Positions 23,701 through 33,727 of a stretch of DNA of 52,887 bases are shown piece after piece. The notes beneath the pieces were generated by a model. The model searched no databases and had not been told where the DNA came from. It saw nothing but the letters and a program-made list of their open reading frames with translations. This DNA comes from a virus. The stretch spans positions 1-52,887 of IMG/VR virus record IMGVR_UViG_3300042549_005911; one strand, given 5' to 3'. Position 1 is the first letter of the stretch. Every line of letters begins with the position of its first letter. The translations under genes were made by a program, and so were the position numbers.

Positions 23701-26700
23701 TTGTCGGATTCAGTTGCTAATCTTACAGTCAAAGTTGATACCAAGTCGGTCAGCGCCGCAGTTCAGGCGTTGGATAAACTTGCGGCGGTTGCGGCTAAGG
23801 TAGAAGAGTCTCTAAAAGGTATTGGTGGTAAGGCTCCAGGACTAGGTAGGGGAGCGGGAGGGGCTGAGGAAGGGGCTAAGAAGTCTGAGCGCGCATTGGC
23901 GAAAATGGAGAAGCGCCTAGAAGACGGCGCCAAGAAGTATGAGCAGATTACCCGGCTAGTCAACAAATATGCTTTGTCAGAAGGTATGCGCGCGGACACT
24001 ATGAACCGCGTTAATCGTGCTTTTGAGCAGTATAACCGCGTGGCGGGCAACGTCAATGCAACCACAATTCAGATGGACCGTGCGACCCGCCGCTACAATC
24101 AAGCGATTGAGCAGACTAAGACGGGTATTGACTCTGTTATTAAACTTGAGAATCAGCGCAATGCAGAAAGACGGAAAAGCGAAAGAGAGCAAGACGCCGC
24201 AACTAAAGCCGCTGAAAAGGCGCGGCAACAAGAAATCAAAGATACGCGTGCTCTTGAACGGGTCTTACAACAGGCACAAACCCGTGTGTCTGGTATATCT
24301 CTGCGCGCTAGCAGGCAGACTCCGTTAGAACAAGCGTTCCGCATTGACGATAGTGCGCAACGGGCGCTGAACCAATACGCTTCAACCCTAAAACAATACG
24401 GGACGGGCAGCCTCCAAGCTGAGACAGCTTCGGGTAAATTCAACCGTTCAATGCAGGCTTTGAGCAACGAAATTGCTAAAACTGGCGGCCTTCTCACGCG
24501 TGTGAGCGACAACGCCCGCGTCTTCTCGGCAGCTTTTGGCGCGGCTAACGCCTCGTTGGGCGGCTTTAGTCGCGTAGCGTTCAATACCTCGGCGGCACTG
24601 AGCGCGCTTTCAGGCACTCTTGCATTGCGTGAGATCATTCAAGCGGGCCTAGAAATTGATAAGTTTGTTAACACGTTAAAAACCGTTTCAGAAGGCTCTC
24701 TGGGTTTTCAACGTAATCTTAATTTCCTTTTTGAAGAAGCAAACCGAGTTGGCTTTGCTGTTGGCGATGTAGGCAACTCTTTTGCGCGCCTATCTCTGGC
24801 TATGAAAGGTGCTGGCTTCCAAGGCGCAGAGACACGAGAAGTCTTCTCTGAGTTGGTAGCTGCCTCTCGTAACTTCGGACTTTCTTCTGCTGAGACAATG
24901 GGCGTCATTCGGGCCTTGGAACAATCCATGTCCAAGGGCAAGTTCATGGCTGAAGAAGTGCGAAATCAGATGGGCGACCGCCTGCCTGTTGCGATGGCAG
25001 CACTTGAGCGCGCGGTTACAAAGGTTGACGGCAAGCAATCGGATTTGAATAAGCGGTTTGAAGAAGGCACGATTGATACAAAGCGCTACGCAGTAGAATT
25101 TGTTCGGCAAATCTACGCCATGTCTGGTGGCGCGGAAACCCTCAACCGCACGTCACAGTCTGTTGGTTCTGCGTTCGGCAGGCTCACGACCGAATTGACC
25201 AAAACCAATATGCTTTTCAAGGAAGCGGGTTTTGATGAAGCATTGATTTCTACTACTGACCAAATCCGCAAGTTGATTGAAACCGCCCGTGAATCTGGCG
25301 CGGTTGAAGTCCTTGCTAAGTCGCTTGTAACTCTAGCCAATAACCTCGATTTGGTGGCGGGGGCTCTTACCGCGTTTGCTGCTGTTGGTTTCGTTCGTAT
25401 TCTAACGGCGCTAGCGTCTAAGTGGGTGGCCATCGGCCTCGCCGTTGCAGCGGTTGGTGCGGGTATCGCGGGTTTGATGCGCGGCCCTGCGAGAGACTTG
25501 GATCAATTTGATAAGACAGTAAAGCAATTTGATAAAACATACGCGAATTTGTCCGAACGCATCAACGCGGTGAACGCCTCTTTGATATCCGGCACTTCGC
25601 GAGCAGCTTCAAGTGCAGAAAGTGATTTTGAAAAGCTGATTACTTCTTACAGGAAACTTGGATACGAGGCTTCCAAGGCGCTGGTTATGGCGCTCAAAGT
25701 GCAGGAAGAAGAGGCCAAGAGGAGCGTAAAAGAACTTGAAACTCGGATAGAAGAGGCTCAGAACCGCCTTTCTTCTATCATGCCCAAAGCGGAGTTTTTT
25801 CAAGTTGTCAGTTTCTTGCAAACAGCAGCGGGAGCGCTCCCTGCGTATAACACGCAGATTCTTAAGGCTGTAGAAAACCTAAACACTTGGTATGAAAGTG
25901 TTAAAAAAGGGGAAATGCCTCTAGCGGATTTTGTAGAAAAACTTTCTAAAATTCAATCAGAAATGCAAGTTATTATCGAAAAAACGCCAGACGGTTCAGG
26001 AGCACTATCCGCGTTCTCTAACGCAGCAGCAAATTTTATAAAGATTATCCAAAGCCCCGTCAATTTGCAGAATATCGGTAACGCTATTTCTGAAGTTCTC
26101 CGGTTAACTGGATTGCTTGGCACAGCCCAACAAGGCTTACAATCTCTTACTTCGCTCCGCCAAAATATTGAAGGCGGTCGTCCCTTAGAAGCAATTCCCC
26201 CGGTAGAAAACCTACCTATGGCCCCGGGGTCACGAACGCGACTGAATTTTAGCGGATATGTTTCAGTTAAAGAGGCCCAAGACTTAAAGGCTGGCGAACA
26301 AGTTCTCCAAGACGCATACCGGCGAACAAACAAAGACGCTAAGGCTGTTGTCAATACGACTTTGTATTTGGAGCAAGTCAGAGAGGCAGCGAGGCTCGGG
26401 GACGTAAATGCAATAAAAATTTATGCCGACTATAACGCCGCACTCGCCAAAAACGATACAAAGATAACAGGCACAGAAAAAAGCCTCCGTAAATACACGG
26501 AAACGCTTCAAATTGAGCTTGACACACACCAAGGGCTCCTGGAAGCCTACAAGCAAAGCACGCTTGCTGGCGACGATATGGAAGTGCAGATCAAGGCGCA
26601 GACCAAGGCGCTTGATTACGGCACCAAGGGTTCTATTGAGTATAAGAACGCGCTTGCGGCCATCTTGCCTTTGATGCGCCAAAGGTCAGACCAAGAAAAA

Positions 26701-29298
26701 GACACAGAGGCGGTAAAGGCCAACACCAAGCAGCGCGAGCAAGAGATTTCGCTACTTGAAAAAGAGCGAAGCCTTATCGGAATGAACATAAATCTGCGAG
26801 AGCAGGAGCTTGCCGCTTTCCGCGCTCGCCAGCAAAACGAAGGCCGCGCTCCTGACGTTATATTGGCGGCAGAAGACCAAGCTCGCAAAATTGTCCGCAT
26901 TCGTCAAGAAACTGACCAGCTTGATAACTCTTATAAAGAGATGGCCAACATCGGCGTTCGCGCCTTTGAGCAAGTTGGCGACGCCATTACAGAAGCCTTT
27001 GCTAAGGGCGAAATCCGCGCTCTTAACTTCGGCAACGTCATCCGTGGCGTCATGTCGTCCATCGTCCAATCTATCCTGCGCCTTGGTGTTATCAACCCAA
27101 TTATTAATTCGATCTTCTCTGGCACCATGCTCCCGACGCTAGGCGCGGGCCTTTCTATTCTAGGTGGCGGTGGCGCTGCGGCAGCGGGGGCTGCGGGCGC
27201 TGCGGCGGGTGGCGGCGGTATCCTTTCTAGCCTTGGCCAGTTGACAGGCCTTTCGAACCTACTGCCGAGCGGTGGACTCAGTGGCATGATGGCGAGCGCC
27301 AACAGCTATCTGTTTGGCACGCCGGCATCCATGGCTATCGTGGACCCCACAGGCATCCCATCGGCGGTGGCCGGCACTTCGGGCCTTCTCGGCTCTGGCG
27401 GCTCCATGTCGCTGGGGGCTCTCGGCGCCGGGTTTGGCGTTGGCATGTTCACCAACAGCTTGTTGGGTGGAAATCAACTCGGCGGCGGGATCGGGTCGGG
27501 CGTCGGCTCTCTGGCAGGCATGGCGCTTGGCAGTATGATTGGGATGCCATTTCTAGGCGCTATTCTAGGCGGCGCCGCTGGCGGCGGTCTAGGCGGCCTC
27601 ATTGGCCCCAAGCCTTCCAGCAAAGGCTTTAGTTACGCCCTGCGGTCGCAGGACGGACAACTTGCTATGACTGATACGTATTACAACGAACAAGGCCGCG
27701 CTCAGTTCGAGGAAGCAAACACTAAGATACCTGCTATTAACGCATATCTTAGGCAACGCGGCCTCACAGTATCTGGCGTCCGCGCTGTGGGCGGTAATAA
27801 ATATGGCATGGGCAACCTTGGCTACGGCGAAGCGGCAAGTTTCAATGAAGCCCTCGGTTCTCTAAAGTTTGCAGCTACGGCCAACGAAGAATTGAATAAG
27901 GCGCTTTCAACTCGTTCCTTTGCTGGCCCTGAAAAGCTGCAAGAGTTTGTGGACGGCTTTATCGCCCTACAAGACACGATTAAGGGCCTGACTGCGGACC
28001 CCGTGCCTGAGTTCAAGAAGCAGATGGACGCGCTGATTGACTCCTTCGCCCAAGCCACAGCCAAAGCCCGTGAATATGGTATTGGCGAAGAAGAACTGTT
28101 GGCTGCGCGAGATAAGCAAATCGCCAAGCTGGAAGAACAACGTAGTCTGACTATCCGTGATACGGCCCTTGAGATGCATGTGCGTCGCCTCATGGCGGAA
28201 GGCATGGACCAAGAGGCGCAGCGTATCGAGCTTGCTTATAAGACTCAGAAGGAAATCGAATCCTTCACCGCATCGCTTGACGCGCTAGGTATTTCTGCCG
28301 AAGAAAAGTCTCGTCTGCTTGTTGAACTTGAAAGGACACAGGCCGCAGAACGAGTTAAGATTCTGAAGGATGCTAATAAGAACATCCGTGATTATCTTGA
28401 CTCGCTTCGCACCAGCAGCCCGCTGTCGGGCACAACGACCATGGGGCGCCTCGGCGCCGCGCAAGAACTATTTAACCGCGACTTGGCGGCGGCCCAAACA
28501 GGCAACGTGGATGCGCTTAATCGCATCACGCAATCGGCAGACACGCTCCTCAATCTAGCTCGCGAAGTGTATGCCTCTACAGGCGGCTTCCACGATATCC
28601 GTGGCCGCGTTGTCTCGGGTCTAGAATCGCTCGCTACCACGCCTATGTCCCAGCAGAGCCTTCCTGATTTGGCGAGTGTGCCCTTGGTCGCAGAAATGAC
28701 CAACCTACGCACCAACGCCGCGATTGCCGAGACGGCAGAATACACGAAGCGGTTTGATAGCAAGTTGGCTGAGTTGCTGCCAATCGCACAGGCGATCCAG
28801 GCTGCGGTGGAGCAGGCAAACCAAAACACGTCAACTTCTTCAGGAAGCGTAGGTTTTGGGGATTATGCGGGGCCAGATTCCAATTCAAGTGGGAGTTTCG
28901 GTGGAAGCATAGAATCACAAGGGGCGATGCCTGCCGCACTAGGCGCTGTCATGAAATATGGCCGCGTCATGGCCTACGCCAACGGCGGCATCCCCGACTA
29001 CGTAAATAGCCCCACGCTTGCACCTATGGCCCTCTTTGGCGAAGCAGGCCCCGAAGCTATTATGCCGCTTCGCCGTGGCCCTGACGGACGCCTTGGCGTT
29101 GAGGTCAACGGTTCTGATAATCAAGCCGTTGTCTCTGAATTGCGCGCAGTCCGCGATGAGATTGTCTCGCTCCGTGAGGCTACAGTGGATTCGGATGGCA
29201 ACGAAAGCACAGGGCTAGTTGAAGCCATTGCTGAACTTCGAGTACAGGTAGGAGGGCTTCGTGAAGAACTCCGCACGGCTCGTCTGAGGGCGCAATGA
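23701..29298 (+). CDS. Tail tape measure protein
   Basis: At 1,865 residues this is the longest gene; tape measure length sets tail length, and at the usual 0.15 nm per residue it suggests a tail near 280 nm. The N-terminus has coiled coil (KRLEDGAKKYEQITRL). The conserved tape-measure domain follows (NLNFLFEEANRVGFAVGDVG, MSKGKFMAEEVRNQMGDRLP). A hydrophobic segment lies around LVAGALTAFAAVGF and VAIGLAVAAVGAGIAGLM, then long helices, a Gly/Ala-rich region near residues 1,150-1,300, and the lambda-like C-terminal motif LFGEAGPEAIMPLRRGPDG. The start is TTG after GGGGGTAGGG. The end overlaps the next gene. Confidence 0.93.
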   Translation: MSDSVANLTVKVDTKSVSAAVQALDKLAAVAAKVEESLKGIGGKAPGLGRGAGGAEEGAKKSERALAKMEKRLEDGAKKYEQITRLVNKYALSEGMRADTMNRVNRAFEQYNRVAGNVNATTIQMDRATRRYNQAIEQTKTGIDSVIKLENQRNAERRKSEREQDAATKAAEKARQQEIKDTRALERVLQQAQTRVSGISLRASRQTPLEQAFRIDDSAQRALNQYASTLKQYGTGSLQAETASGKFNRSMQALSNEIAKTGGLLTRVSDNARVFSAAFGAANASLGGFSRVAFNTSAALSALSGTLALREIIQAGLEIDKFVNTLKTVSEGSLGFQRNLNFLFEEANRVGFAVGDVGNSFARLSLAMKGAGFQGAETREVFSELVAASRNFGLSSAETMGVIRALEQSMSKGKFMAEEVRNQMGDRLPVAMAALERAVTKVDGKQSDLNKRFEEGTIDTKRYAVEFVRQIYAMSGGAETLNRTSQSVGSAFGRLTTELTKTNMLFKEAGFDEALISTTDQIRKLIETARESGAVEVLAKSLVTLANNLDLVAGALTAFAAVGFVRILTALASKWVAIGLAVAAVGAGIAGLMRGPARDLDQFDKTVKQFDKTYANLSERINAVNASLISGTSRAASSAESDFEKLITSYRKLGYEASKALVMALKVQEEEAKRSVKELETRIEEAQNRLSSIMPKAEFFQVVSFLQTAAGALPAYNTQILKAVENLNTWYESVKKGEMPLADFVEKLSKIQSEMQVIIEKTPDGSGALSAFSNAAANFIKIIQSPVNLQNIGNAISEVLRLTGLLGTAQQGLQSLTSLRQNIEGGRPLEAIPPVENLPMAPGSRTRLNFSGYVSVKEAQDLKAGEQVLQDAYRRTNKDAKAVVNTTLYLEQVREAARLGDVNAIKIYADYNAALAKNDTKITGTEKSLRKYTETLQIELDTHQGLLEAYKQSTLAGDDMEVQIKAQTKALDYGTKGSIEYKNALAAILPLMRQRSDQEKDTEAVKANTKQREQEISLLEKERSLIGMNINLREQELAAFRARQQNEGRAPDVILAAEDQARKIVRIRQETDQLDNSYKEMANIGVRAFEQVGDAITEAFAKGEIRALNFGNVIRGVMSSIVQSILRLGVINPIINSIFSGTMLPTLGAGLSILGGGGAAAAGAAGAAAGGGGILSSLGQLTGLSNLLPSGGLSGMMASANSYLFGTPASMAIVDPTGIPSAVAGTSGLLGSGGSMSLGALGAGFGVGMFTNSLLGGNQLGGGIGSGVGSLAGMALGSMIGMPFLGAILGGAAGGGLGGLIGPKPSSKGFSYALRSQDGQLAMTDTYYNEQGRAQFEEANTKIPAINAYLRQRGLTVSGVRAVGGNKYGMGNLGYGEAASFNEALGSLKFAATANEELNKALSTRSFAGPEKLQEFVDGFIALQDTIKGLTADPVPEFKKQMDALIDSFAQATAKAREYGIGEEELLAARDKQIAKLEEQRSLTIRDTALEMHVRRLMAEGMDQEAQRIELAYKTQKEIESFTASLDALGISAEEKSRLLVELERTQAAERVKILKDANKNIRDYLDSLRTSSPLSGTTTMGRLGAAQELFNRDLAAAQTGNVDALNRITQSADTLLNLAREVYASTGGFHDIRGRVVSGLESLATTPMSQQSLPDLASVPLVAEMTNLRTNAAIAETAEYTKRFDSKLAELLPIAQAIQAAVEQANQNTSTSSGSVGFGDYAGPDSNSSGSFGGSIESQGAMPAALGAVMKYGRVMAYANGGIPDYVNSPTLAPMALFGEAGPEAIMPLRRGPDGRLGVEVNGSDNQAVVSELRAVRDEIVSLREATVDSDGNESTGLVEAIAELRVQVGGLREELRTARLRAQ

Positions 29299-30932
29299 GC
29301 GTAACTATTACGGCGGCTAGCGCCGCGATTGAAGAATCTGTTTGGCTTATCGAGATCAACCCTGACCCGCAAGGTGTCGGTGATCCTCGTCCACCCCCGT
29401 TATTTATGCCCTCCGGTGCCCCTATGGCAGCGATAGATACGCGAGGCTCCTCGGTTGCAACAGCGCCAACCATCGTGGCCTCTGACCGTGGCTGGGTGCA
29501 GGAGCCCGGTGACACTGGCACCATCGCCGTCTACCCCCCTCGTATGCTCGAACCCCCTGCGGTCGAACGGTTTATCCCTGTCTATCCCGGCGAGGGCAGG
29601 CGCGCTCAAATAGAATCGGGCGAATTGCGTTTCTCCAATACGGACGGCGCGCTAGATACCATTGCGGGTGAATGGGCGGTGGCAGGGCGCCGGGTTAAAC
29701 TGACCAGGGCACCCCACAGGCGCCCCACACACGCCCCACGATCCACTTGGGTAGAAGTCGCATCCCTTCGCGCCTCAGAAGCCTTCGAGGGCACTGACAC
29801 CCTGCGTATGCCTCTGCGTTCGGCTGCTGCTGACTTACAGACCACCGCCAATTCCCTTTACACAGGCACGGGCGGGACGGAAGGCAGCGTCGGCCTTGAA
29901 GGCGTATCTAAGCCTCGGATTTTTGGCTTTGTGCGGAACATGCAGCCTGTTCTCATAGATGATGTGAACAGAATATACCAATTACATGACGGGGCGGTTC
30001 AACAAATTGTAGCGGTAAGGGATAGTGGCTTAGACCTCGTATTCCATGCGGACGTAAGTTCATACGCGTCCTTGGTTGTGGAAAGCCCTGGCGCGGGCAA
30101 ATACGCTTCATATAAAGGCGGCGGATTTATTAAACTTCACGACGATCCTATCTTTTTAACTTCGGACGTGCGTGGAGAGACGGACGGGGGCTACGTCTCT
30201 ACGGCGAGCCACGTCGCCGCGCAAATCTTGCGTGTGGTCGGAGGGGTAGCGAGCGCCACTGCTTCTTCGTTTACGGCATGGCCTCAAGAAGAGGTAGGCA
30301 TCATCGTTCGGGAAGGCACAGTCGAAGACGCCATGAACCAACTGGCCGCAGGTCTTGGTTCCGCATGGTGGGGCGCTAATACACTCGGCCAGTTTGAAGG
30401 CAGCATAATCTACGCCCCCGTCGCCACCGCATCTACTATCGCTATTGAACCATATATGCAGTTGAGCGCACCTGAAGAAACGTCAGGTTCCACGCCCCCT
30501 TGGTGGCGGATAAAGGTGTCATATCAAGAAATCGAGACGACGCAAGAAGGCGGGGATATAGCCACAGCGGCTTCCACTCATATACAAGAATATTACGGAA
30601 AGAAACGCCGCTTCGCTGTTGCTTCTGATATTACGGTTAGAACCCGATATCCCTTGGCAGTAGACGGGCCTGAATTGCCCGGAGTTTTAGATTCCAAAGC
30701 TGCCGCGTCTACATTGGCTCAGTCTTTGCTAGAAATTTATAAAGTGCCACGGCGCACATGGTCCGCGCGTGTCGGTCCTAGAGCGGGTGGTCTTAATTGG
30801 TGGACTATTCCAATAGGCACAACAGTTACGCTAAGGTGGCCCGGCATCCCTACGTTGGCAAACGGAAAGGCTTTTATTGTGCGCGGTATCTCTGCTAGAG
30901 GCGACTACGCCGAGTTGGAGTTGTGGGGTTAA
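29295..30932 (+). CDS. Tail tip / baseplate hub-like structural protein
   Basis: A 545-residue protein directly after the tape measure (ATGA overlap), where siphophages encode the distal tail or hub protein. It is beta-rich with few recognisable motifs (FVRNMQPVLIDDVNRIYQLHDGA; RTWSARVGPRAGGLNWWTIPIGTTV; ending FIVRGISARGDYAELELWG). The C-terminal beta strands resemble the hub-domain end of tip proteins. No enzymatic motif is visible. The assignment rests on position. Confidence 0.65.
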   Translation: MSVTITAASAAIEESVWLIEINPDPQGVGDPRPPPLFMPSGAPMAAIDTRGSSVATAPTIVASDRGWVQEPGDTGTIAVYPPRMLEPPAVERFIPVYPGEGRRAQIESGELRFSNTDGALDTIAGEWAVAGRRVKLTRAPHRRPTHAPRSTWVEVASLRASEAFEGTDTLRMPLRSAAADLQTTANSLYTGTGGTEGSVGLEGVSKPRIFGFVRNMQPVLIDDVNRIYQLHDGAVQQIVAVRDSGLDLVFHADVSSYASLVVESPGAGKYASYKGGGFIKLHDDPIFLTSDVRGETDGGYVSTASHVAAQILRVVGGVASATASSFTAWPQEEVGIIVREGTVEDAMNQLAAGLGSAWWGANTLGQFEGSIIYAPVATASTIAIEPYMQLSAPEETSGSTPPWWRIKVSYQEIETTQEGGDIATAASTHIQEYYGKKRRFAVASDITVRTRYPLAVDGPELPGVLDSKAAASTLAQSLLEIYKVPRRTWSARVGPRAGGLNWWTIPIGTTVTLRWPGIPTLANGKAFIVRGISARGDYAELELWG

Positions 30933-31729
30933 TGGGCGCTGTTCTCTCATGGAAAAATTGGGCGGAGCAAAGTGGTTCTTCGCTGACTGTTTCCAGCGAA
31001 GCCACAGGGCTTGGGCCGCGTGGTATGCTTACGTCACAGGTGCAGAATTATTGGCGTAGTGGCGATTGGAAACAATTTGCAGATGTTGTCATAGACCTTG
31101 ATTTTGGCGTCAGTAGGGCGGTCAAAGTCATTGCATTTGCAGCGCCCCGCGACGGTGCTTTACCCCCGTCTGGTGCCACCGTTGCTATTAGAGCAAGCGT
31201 TTCAAGCCAAAGCGGCACAGATGCCCTTAACCTTACTGCAACTAGTTTTACGCTTAATCCTTGGGGTGTGTGGGGTTGGCGGTCTGCAACAGGCATCACA
31301 GCGCGCTATGTGCGTTTGACTTTTGAAAGCCCCGTGCCCCCGCTGTCCTCAGAAAATAGTTATTTGCAGCTTGGCAGACTGTGGGTTGGCGACGGCCTAG
31401 TAACTACTGACTCTTACGCTTATGGCCATGCTCGCTCTTTCCGTGATCCTGGCCTTTCAAGCAGGGCAGGGCTGACCGGCGTCCGTTATGCCACGCGAGG
31501 TTTGCCTTACCGCGTAGAGCGGATTGCTTTCCCTATTTTGACTGAAAGCGAAGCCTCAAGTATCATTACAGCTTCAAGCGAAGTAGGGACAACCGGGCAA
31601 GTATTTTTTGCTCGTGAAGAAGACTATCTTGGCGAAGGGTTATTTGGTCAATTTTCGGACGTGCCTGTGGTAAATCGAGAATTGGAAGATTTGTGGACAA
31701 CCGATTTTCAGATCGAGGAAGATAACTAA
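30932..31729 (+). CDS. Tail tip structural protein
   Basis: A 265-residue protein starting at ATG 30932 in a TAATG overlap. The first part (LSWKNWAEQSGSSLTVSSEATG, then NPWGVWGWRSATGITARYVRLTFESP) resembles a jelly-roll/discoidin-like beta sandwich, as in sugar- or receptor-binding tail proteins. It lies in tandem between the hub-like gene and a fibre gene, so a tail tip role is likely. Confidence 0.6.
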   Translation: MGAVLSWKNWAEQSGSSLTVSSEATGLGPRGMLTSQVQNYWRSGDWKQFADVVIDLDFGVSRAVKVIAFAAPRDGALPPSGATVAIRASVSSQSGTDALNLTATSFTLNPWGVWGWRSATGITARYVRLTFESPVPPLSSENSYLQLGRLWVGDGLVTTDSYAYGHARSFRDPGLSSRAGLTGVRYATRGLPYRVERIAFPILTESEASSIITASSEVGTTGQVFFAREEDYLGEGLFGQFSDVPVVNRELEDLWTTDFQIEEDN

Positions 31730-32925
31730 TGGGCGTCCCTGTTAATGTTGGTGATCGAGTTCTCGTCGCAACAGGCACTGCGGGCACAGGGGCTTACGAT
31801 CTAGGCGCTGCTGTGGGTGGATACCTGACACCTGCTTTAGCCGGTGTGGTTTCTGGCTCTCGCGTTTCTTACGTAGTCGTGGACAGCCTTTTGAGCCCTT
31901 CGCTTTTTGAAATTGGCGAAGGCACTTATACCTCTGCGGCCATACCAACCGTAAGCCGAACACTTATTGTCCGCAACAACACAGGGGGCACTTCGGCTGT
32001 CAGTTGGTCCTCTGGCACAAAGTATCTGTTCTTTGCCCCGTCAGCTTCTCGCTTTGTCATGTATGACAGCGATGGCGGCATGACTCTCAATACACATCTT
32101 ACCCTTGTAAGTGGCGCAGCAGCTTCGGTTGCGGTCTCGACACCGGGGGACCGCAACACGGGGCTGTTTTTCCCCGGTCCTGACCGTGTGGCGCTTGCCA
32201 CAAACGGCTCTAGCCGACTTGAATTTAACGAAACGGGTGCTGCCTTATTTAACAGTAGCCACGGCACGAGCGGGCAAATCCTCCGCACGAACGGGTCTAC
32301 TTCTGCGCCTACTTGGGCCTCGCTTACAGCCGCAAACGTGGGTGCGGTTGATAAAACGGGCGACACTATGACAGGCCCCCTATACGTCTCTGGCACCGCT
32401 GGCGTCTTTGGTGGTGCGGCCACAGAACGGATTTTCTCTTGGGCGACTGGCGCTACCACGCGGTTCCAAGCTGTAGTTACCAATGCAGCGGAGTCGGGAT
32501 CAAACGCGGGTAGTAACTTTGCCTTGCGAGCATTCAGTGACGCGGGTGCATCACTAGGCGATGTGTTTGAAGTCACGCGTTCTAACCGCAAGGTAGATTT
32601 CAAACAAAACCCGTCTATCAACGGTAGTGAGGTCATAAAGGCCTCTGACTTTGTGACCAACGCAAGCACTACGGGGAGCATGACCTTCCCGAATGGTATC
32701 ATCCTGAAATGGGGAGGAGGGTCTACATCAGGCGGCACGGCGACCATCACATACGCGACTGCTTTTCCTACTGCTACCTTACGTGTCCATCTTACACTTT
32801 CAGGGACCGGGCCAGCAACTGCCAACTCAATAATAGTGGATACTAACCCTTCTAGGACAGCGTTTAACGCTTATAGCCCTGCCGGAGTTGCTTACGGTTT
32901 TAACTGGTTGGCTATAGGCATCTGA
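31729..32925 (+). CDS. Tail fibre protein with gp53-like C-terminal domain
   Basis: A 398-residue fibre. The N-terminus (VNVGDRVLVATGTAGTGAYDLGAAVGGY) is a short virion-binding domain seen at the start of many tail fibres. The middle has LFFPGPDRVALATNGSSRLEF and VGAVDKTGDTMTGPLYV, typical fibre repeats. The C-terminus GSMTFPNGIILKWGG, then a beta-sandwich ending in FNWLAIGI, matches the receptor-binding gp53-like domain. It ends the tail block and overlaps the spanin gene. It is distinct from the large fibre at the left edge, so the phage has at least two receptor-binding proteins. Confidence 0.82.
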   Translation: MGVPVNVGDRVLVATGTAGTGAYDLGAAVGGYLTPALAGVVSGSRVSYVVVDSLLSPSLFEIGEGTYTSAAIPTVSRTLIVRNNTGGTSAVSWSSGTKYLFFAPSASRFVMYDSDGGMTLNTHLTLVSGAAASVAVSTPGDRNTGLFFPGPDRVALATNGSSRLEFNETGAALFNSSHGTSGQILRTNGSTSAPTWASLTAANVGAVDKTGDTMTGPLYVSGTAGVFGGAATERIFSWATGATTRFQAVVTNAAESGSNAGSNFALRAFSDAGASLGDVFEVTRSNRKVDFKQNPSINGSEVIKASDFVTNASTTGSMTFPNGIILKWGGGSTSGGTATITYATAFPTATLRVHLTLSGTGPATANSIIVDTNPSRTAFNAYSPAGVAYGFNWLAIGI

Positions 32926-33299
32926 TGCTCAGTCTCGTACCCTCTTTTTTAACCCTACCAGTATTGCTAGTCAGTCTTGTATCCGGCGGATATATCTGGC
33001 TCAAGTTTCTCCACGAACCGGCTATCCGGCGTGAGTATGCCACAGAACTTTCTATCCTAGTTGCTCAAGAGCGGGCACGCTTGCAGGAAGAATCTCAGGT
33101 CACTTTGGAAGCATACCATAAGACTCAGCAAGAGCGTCAACAGGCTGTGACCGTTATTCGAGAAGGGGTTGCCCGTGCGCCACAATCCATCTCCTGCGTT
33201 TCTTCTCCTGCTATGCGGGCTGCTCTTGACGGCCTGCGCGGGGCCTCCGCAAGCCCTCCTACGCCAGCCAATCCCGCAAAGCCTCCTCACGTGCCCTGA
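32925..33299 (+). CDS. Inner-membrane spanin (Rz-like)
   Basis: A 124-residue protein with one N-terminal membrane segment (FLTLPVLLVSLVSGGYIWLKF, residues 8-28) followed by a charged helical region suited to a coiled coil (LVAQERARLQEESQVTLEAYHKTQ). This is the layout of an i-spanin, which with the nested lipoprotein at 33175 fuses the inner and outer membranes at lysis. The proline-rich end is in frame only here. Confidence 0.85.
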   Translation: MLSLVPSFLTLPVLLVSLVSGGYIWLKFLHEPAIRREYATELSILVAQERARLQEESQVTLEAYHKTQQERQQAVTVIREGVARAPQSISCVSSPAMRAALDGLRGASASPPTPANPAKPPHVP

Positions 33300-33426
33300 C
33301 GTGCCTAAACCCGCTGAGCGCATGTCTGACACCGAACTCGCATACTGGATTTTAGAACTAAACTCTGTTGCTGCCGAATGTCGTGATAAACTCACCCGTG
33401 TGAAGGAGCTTCTTGCTCATGAGTAA
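33175..33426 (+). CDS. Outer-membrane spanin lipoprotein (Rz1-like), overlapping Rz
   Basis: A nested frame overlapping the i-spanin gene. From GTG 33175 (AAGGGG 6-7 nt upstream) it encodes about 83 residues with a lipoprotein signal: AFLLLLCGLLLTACAGPP, lipobox LTAC with the lipidated Cys at about residue 21. The mature part is proline-rich at first, then PDVPKPAERM and a C-terminal helix. It starts in the i-spanin gene and extends beyond it, the embedded-overlapping arrangement of lambda-like spanin pairs. TTG at 33169 is an alternative start. Confidence 0.85.
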   Translation: MRHNPSPAFLLLLCGLLLTACAGPPQALLRQPIPQSLLTCPDVPKPAERMSDTELAYWILELNSVAAECRDKLTRVKELLAHE

Positions 33427-33646
33427 CGAGATCGCCAAGCCTGGGGAATGGAAACGCAGGCGCCGGATTATCCACGCCACTCTTTCGTATTGCGCTCTTG
33501 CCGTTCCGGCGTTGACCGTTTGGAGCCCTGATAGTAATTTGACGCACCAGACGGTCCTTGCCTTGATTGGTTTGTCAGGTGCAGTCATCGGTAGTTATGT
33601 GTTCGGCGCCGTGTTCGATGACGCCAACGCCCGTAAAAACCAATAA
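33419..33646 (+). CDS. Two-helix membrane protein of the lysis cassette
   Basis: A 75-residue protein from ATG 33419 (AAGGAG upstream), overlapping the o-spanin stop. A basic N-terminus (EWKRRRRIIH) is followed by two hydrophobic segments, ATLSYCALAVPALTVW and TVLALIGLSGAVIGSYVFGAVF, and a short polar tail. It resembles small class II holins or antiholins. Since a LydA-type holin gene follows, a second holin or antiholin is the best guess. Confidence 0.65.
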   Translation: MSNEIAKPGEWKRRRRIIHATLSYCALAVPALTVWSPDSNLTHQTVLALIGLSGAVIGSYVFGAVFDDANARKNQ

Positions 33647-33727
33647 ATCCCCGTTGTATTGATCGGCCTTGCGCTTTTAGGTTATACCTGTTCCCCTTGC
33701 TTGTCGCCAAACGAGGAGCGCAGCGCC

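Noticed and set aside
31926-32825. 299-aa minus-strand open frame
   Set aside because: Antisense of the tail fibre at 31729-32925; Val/Ala/Pro-rich shadow without domains or RBS.
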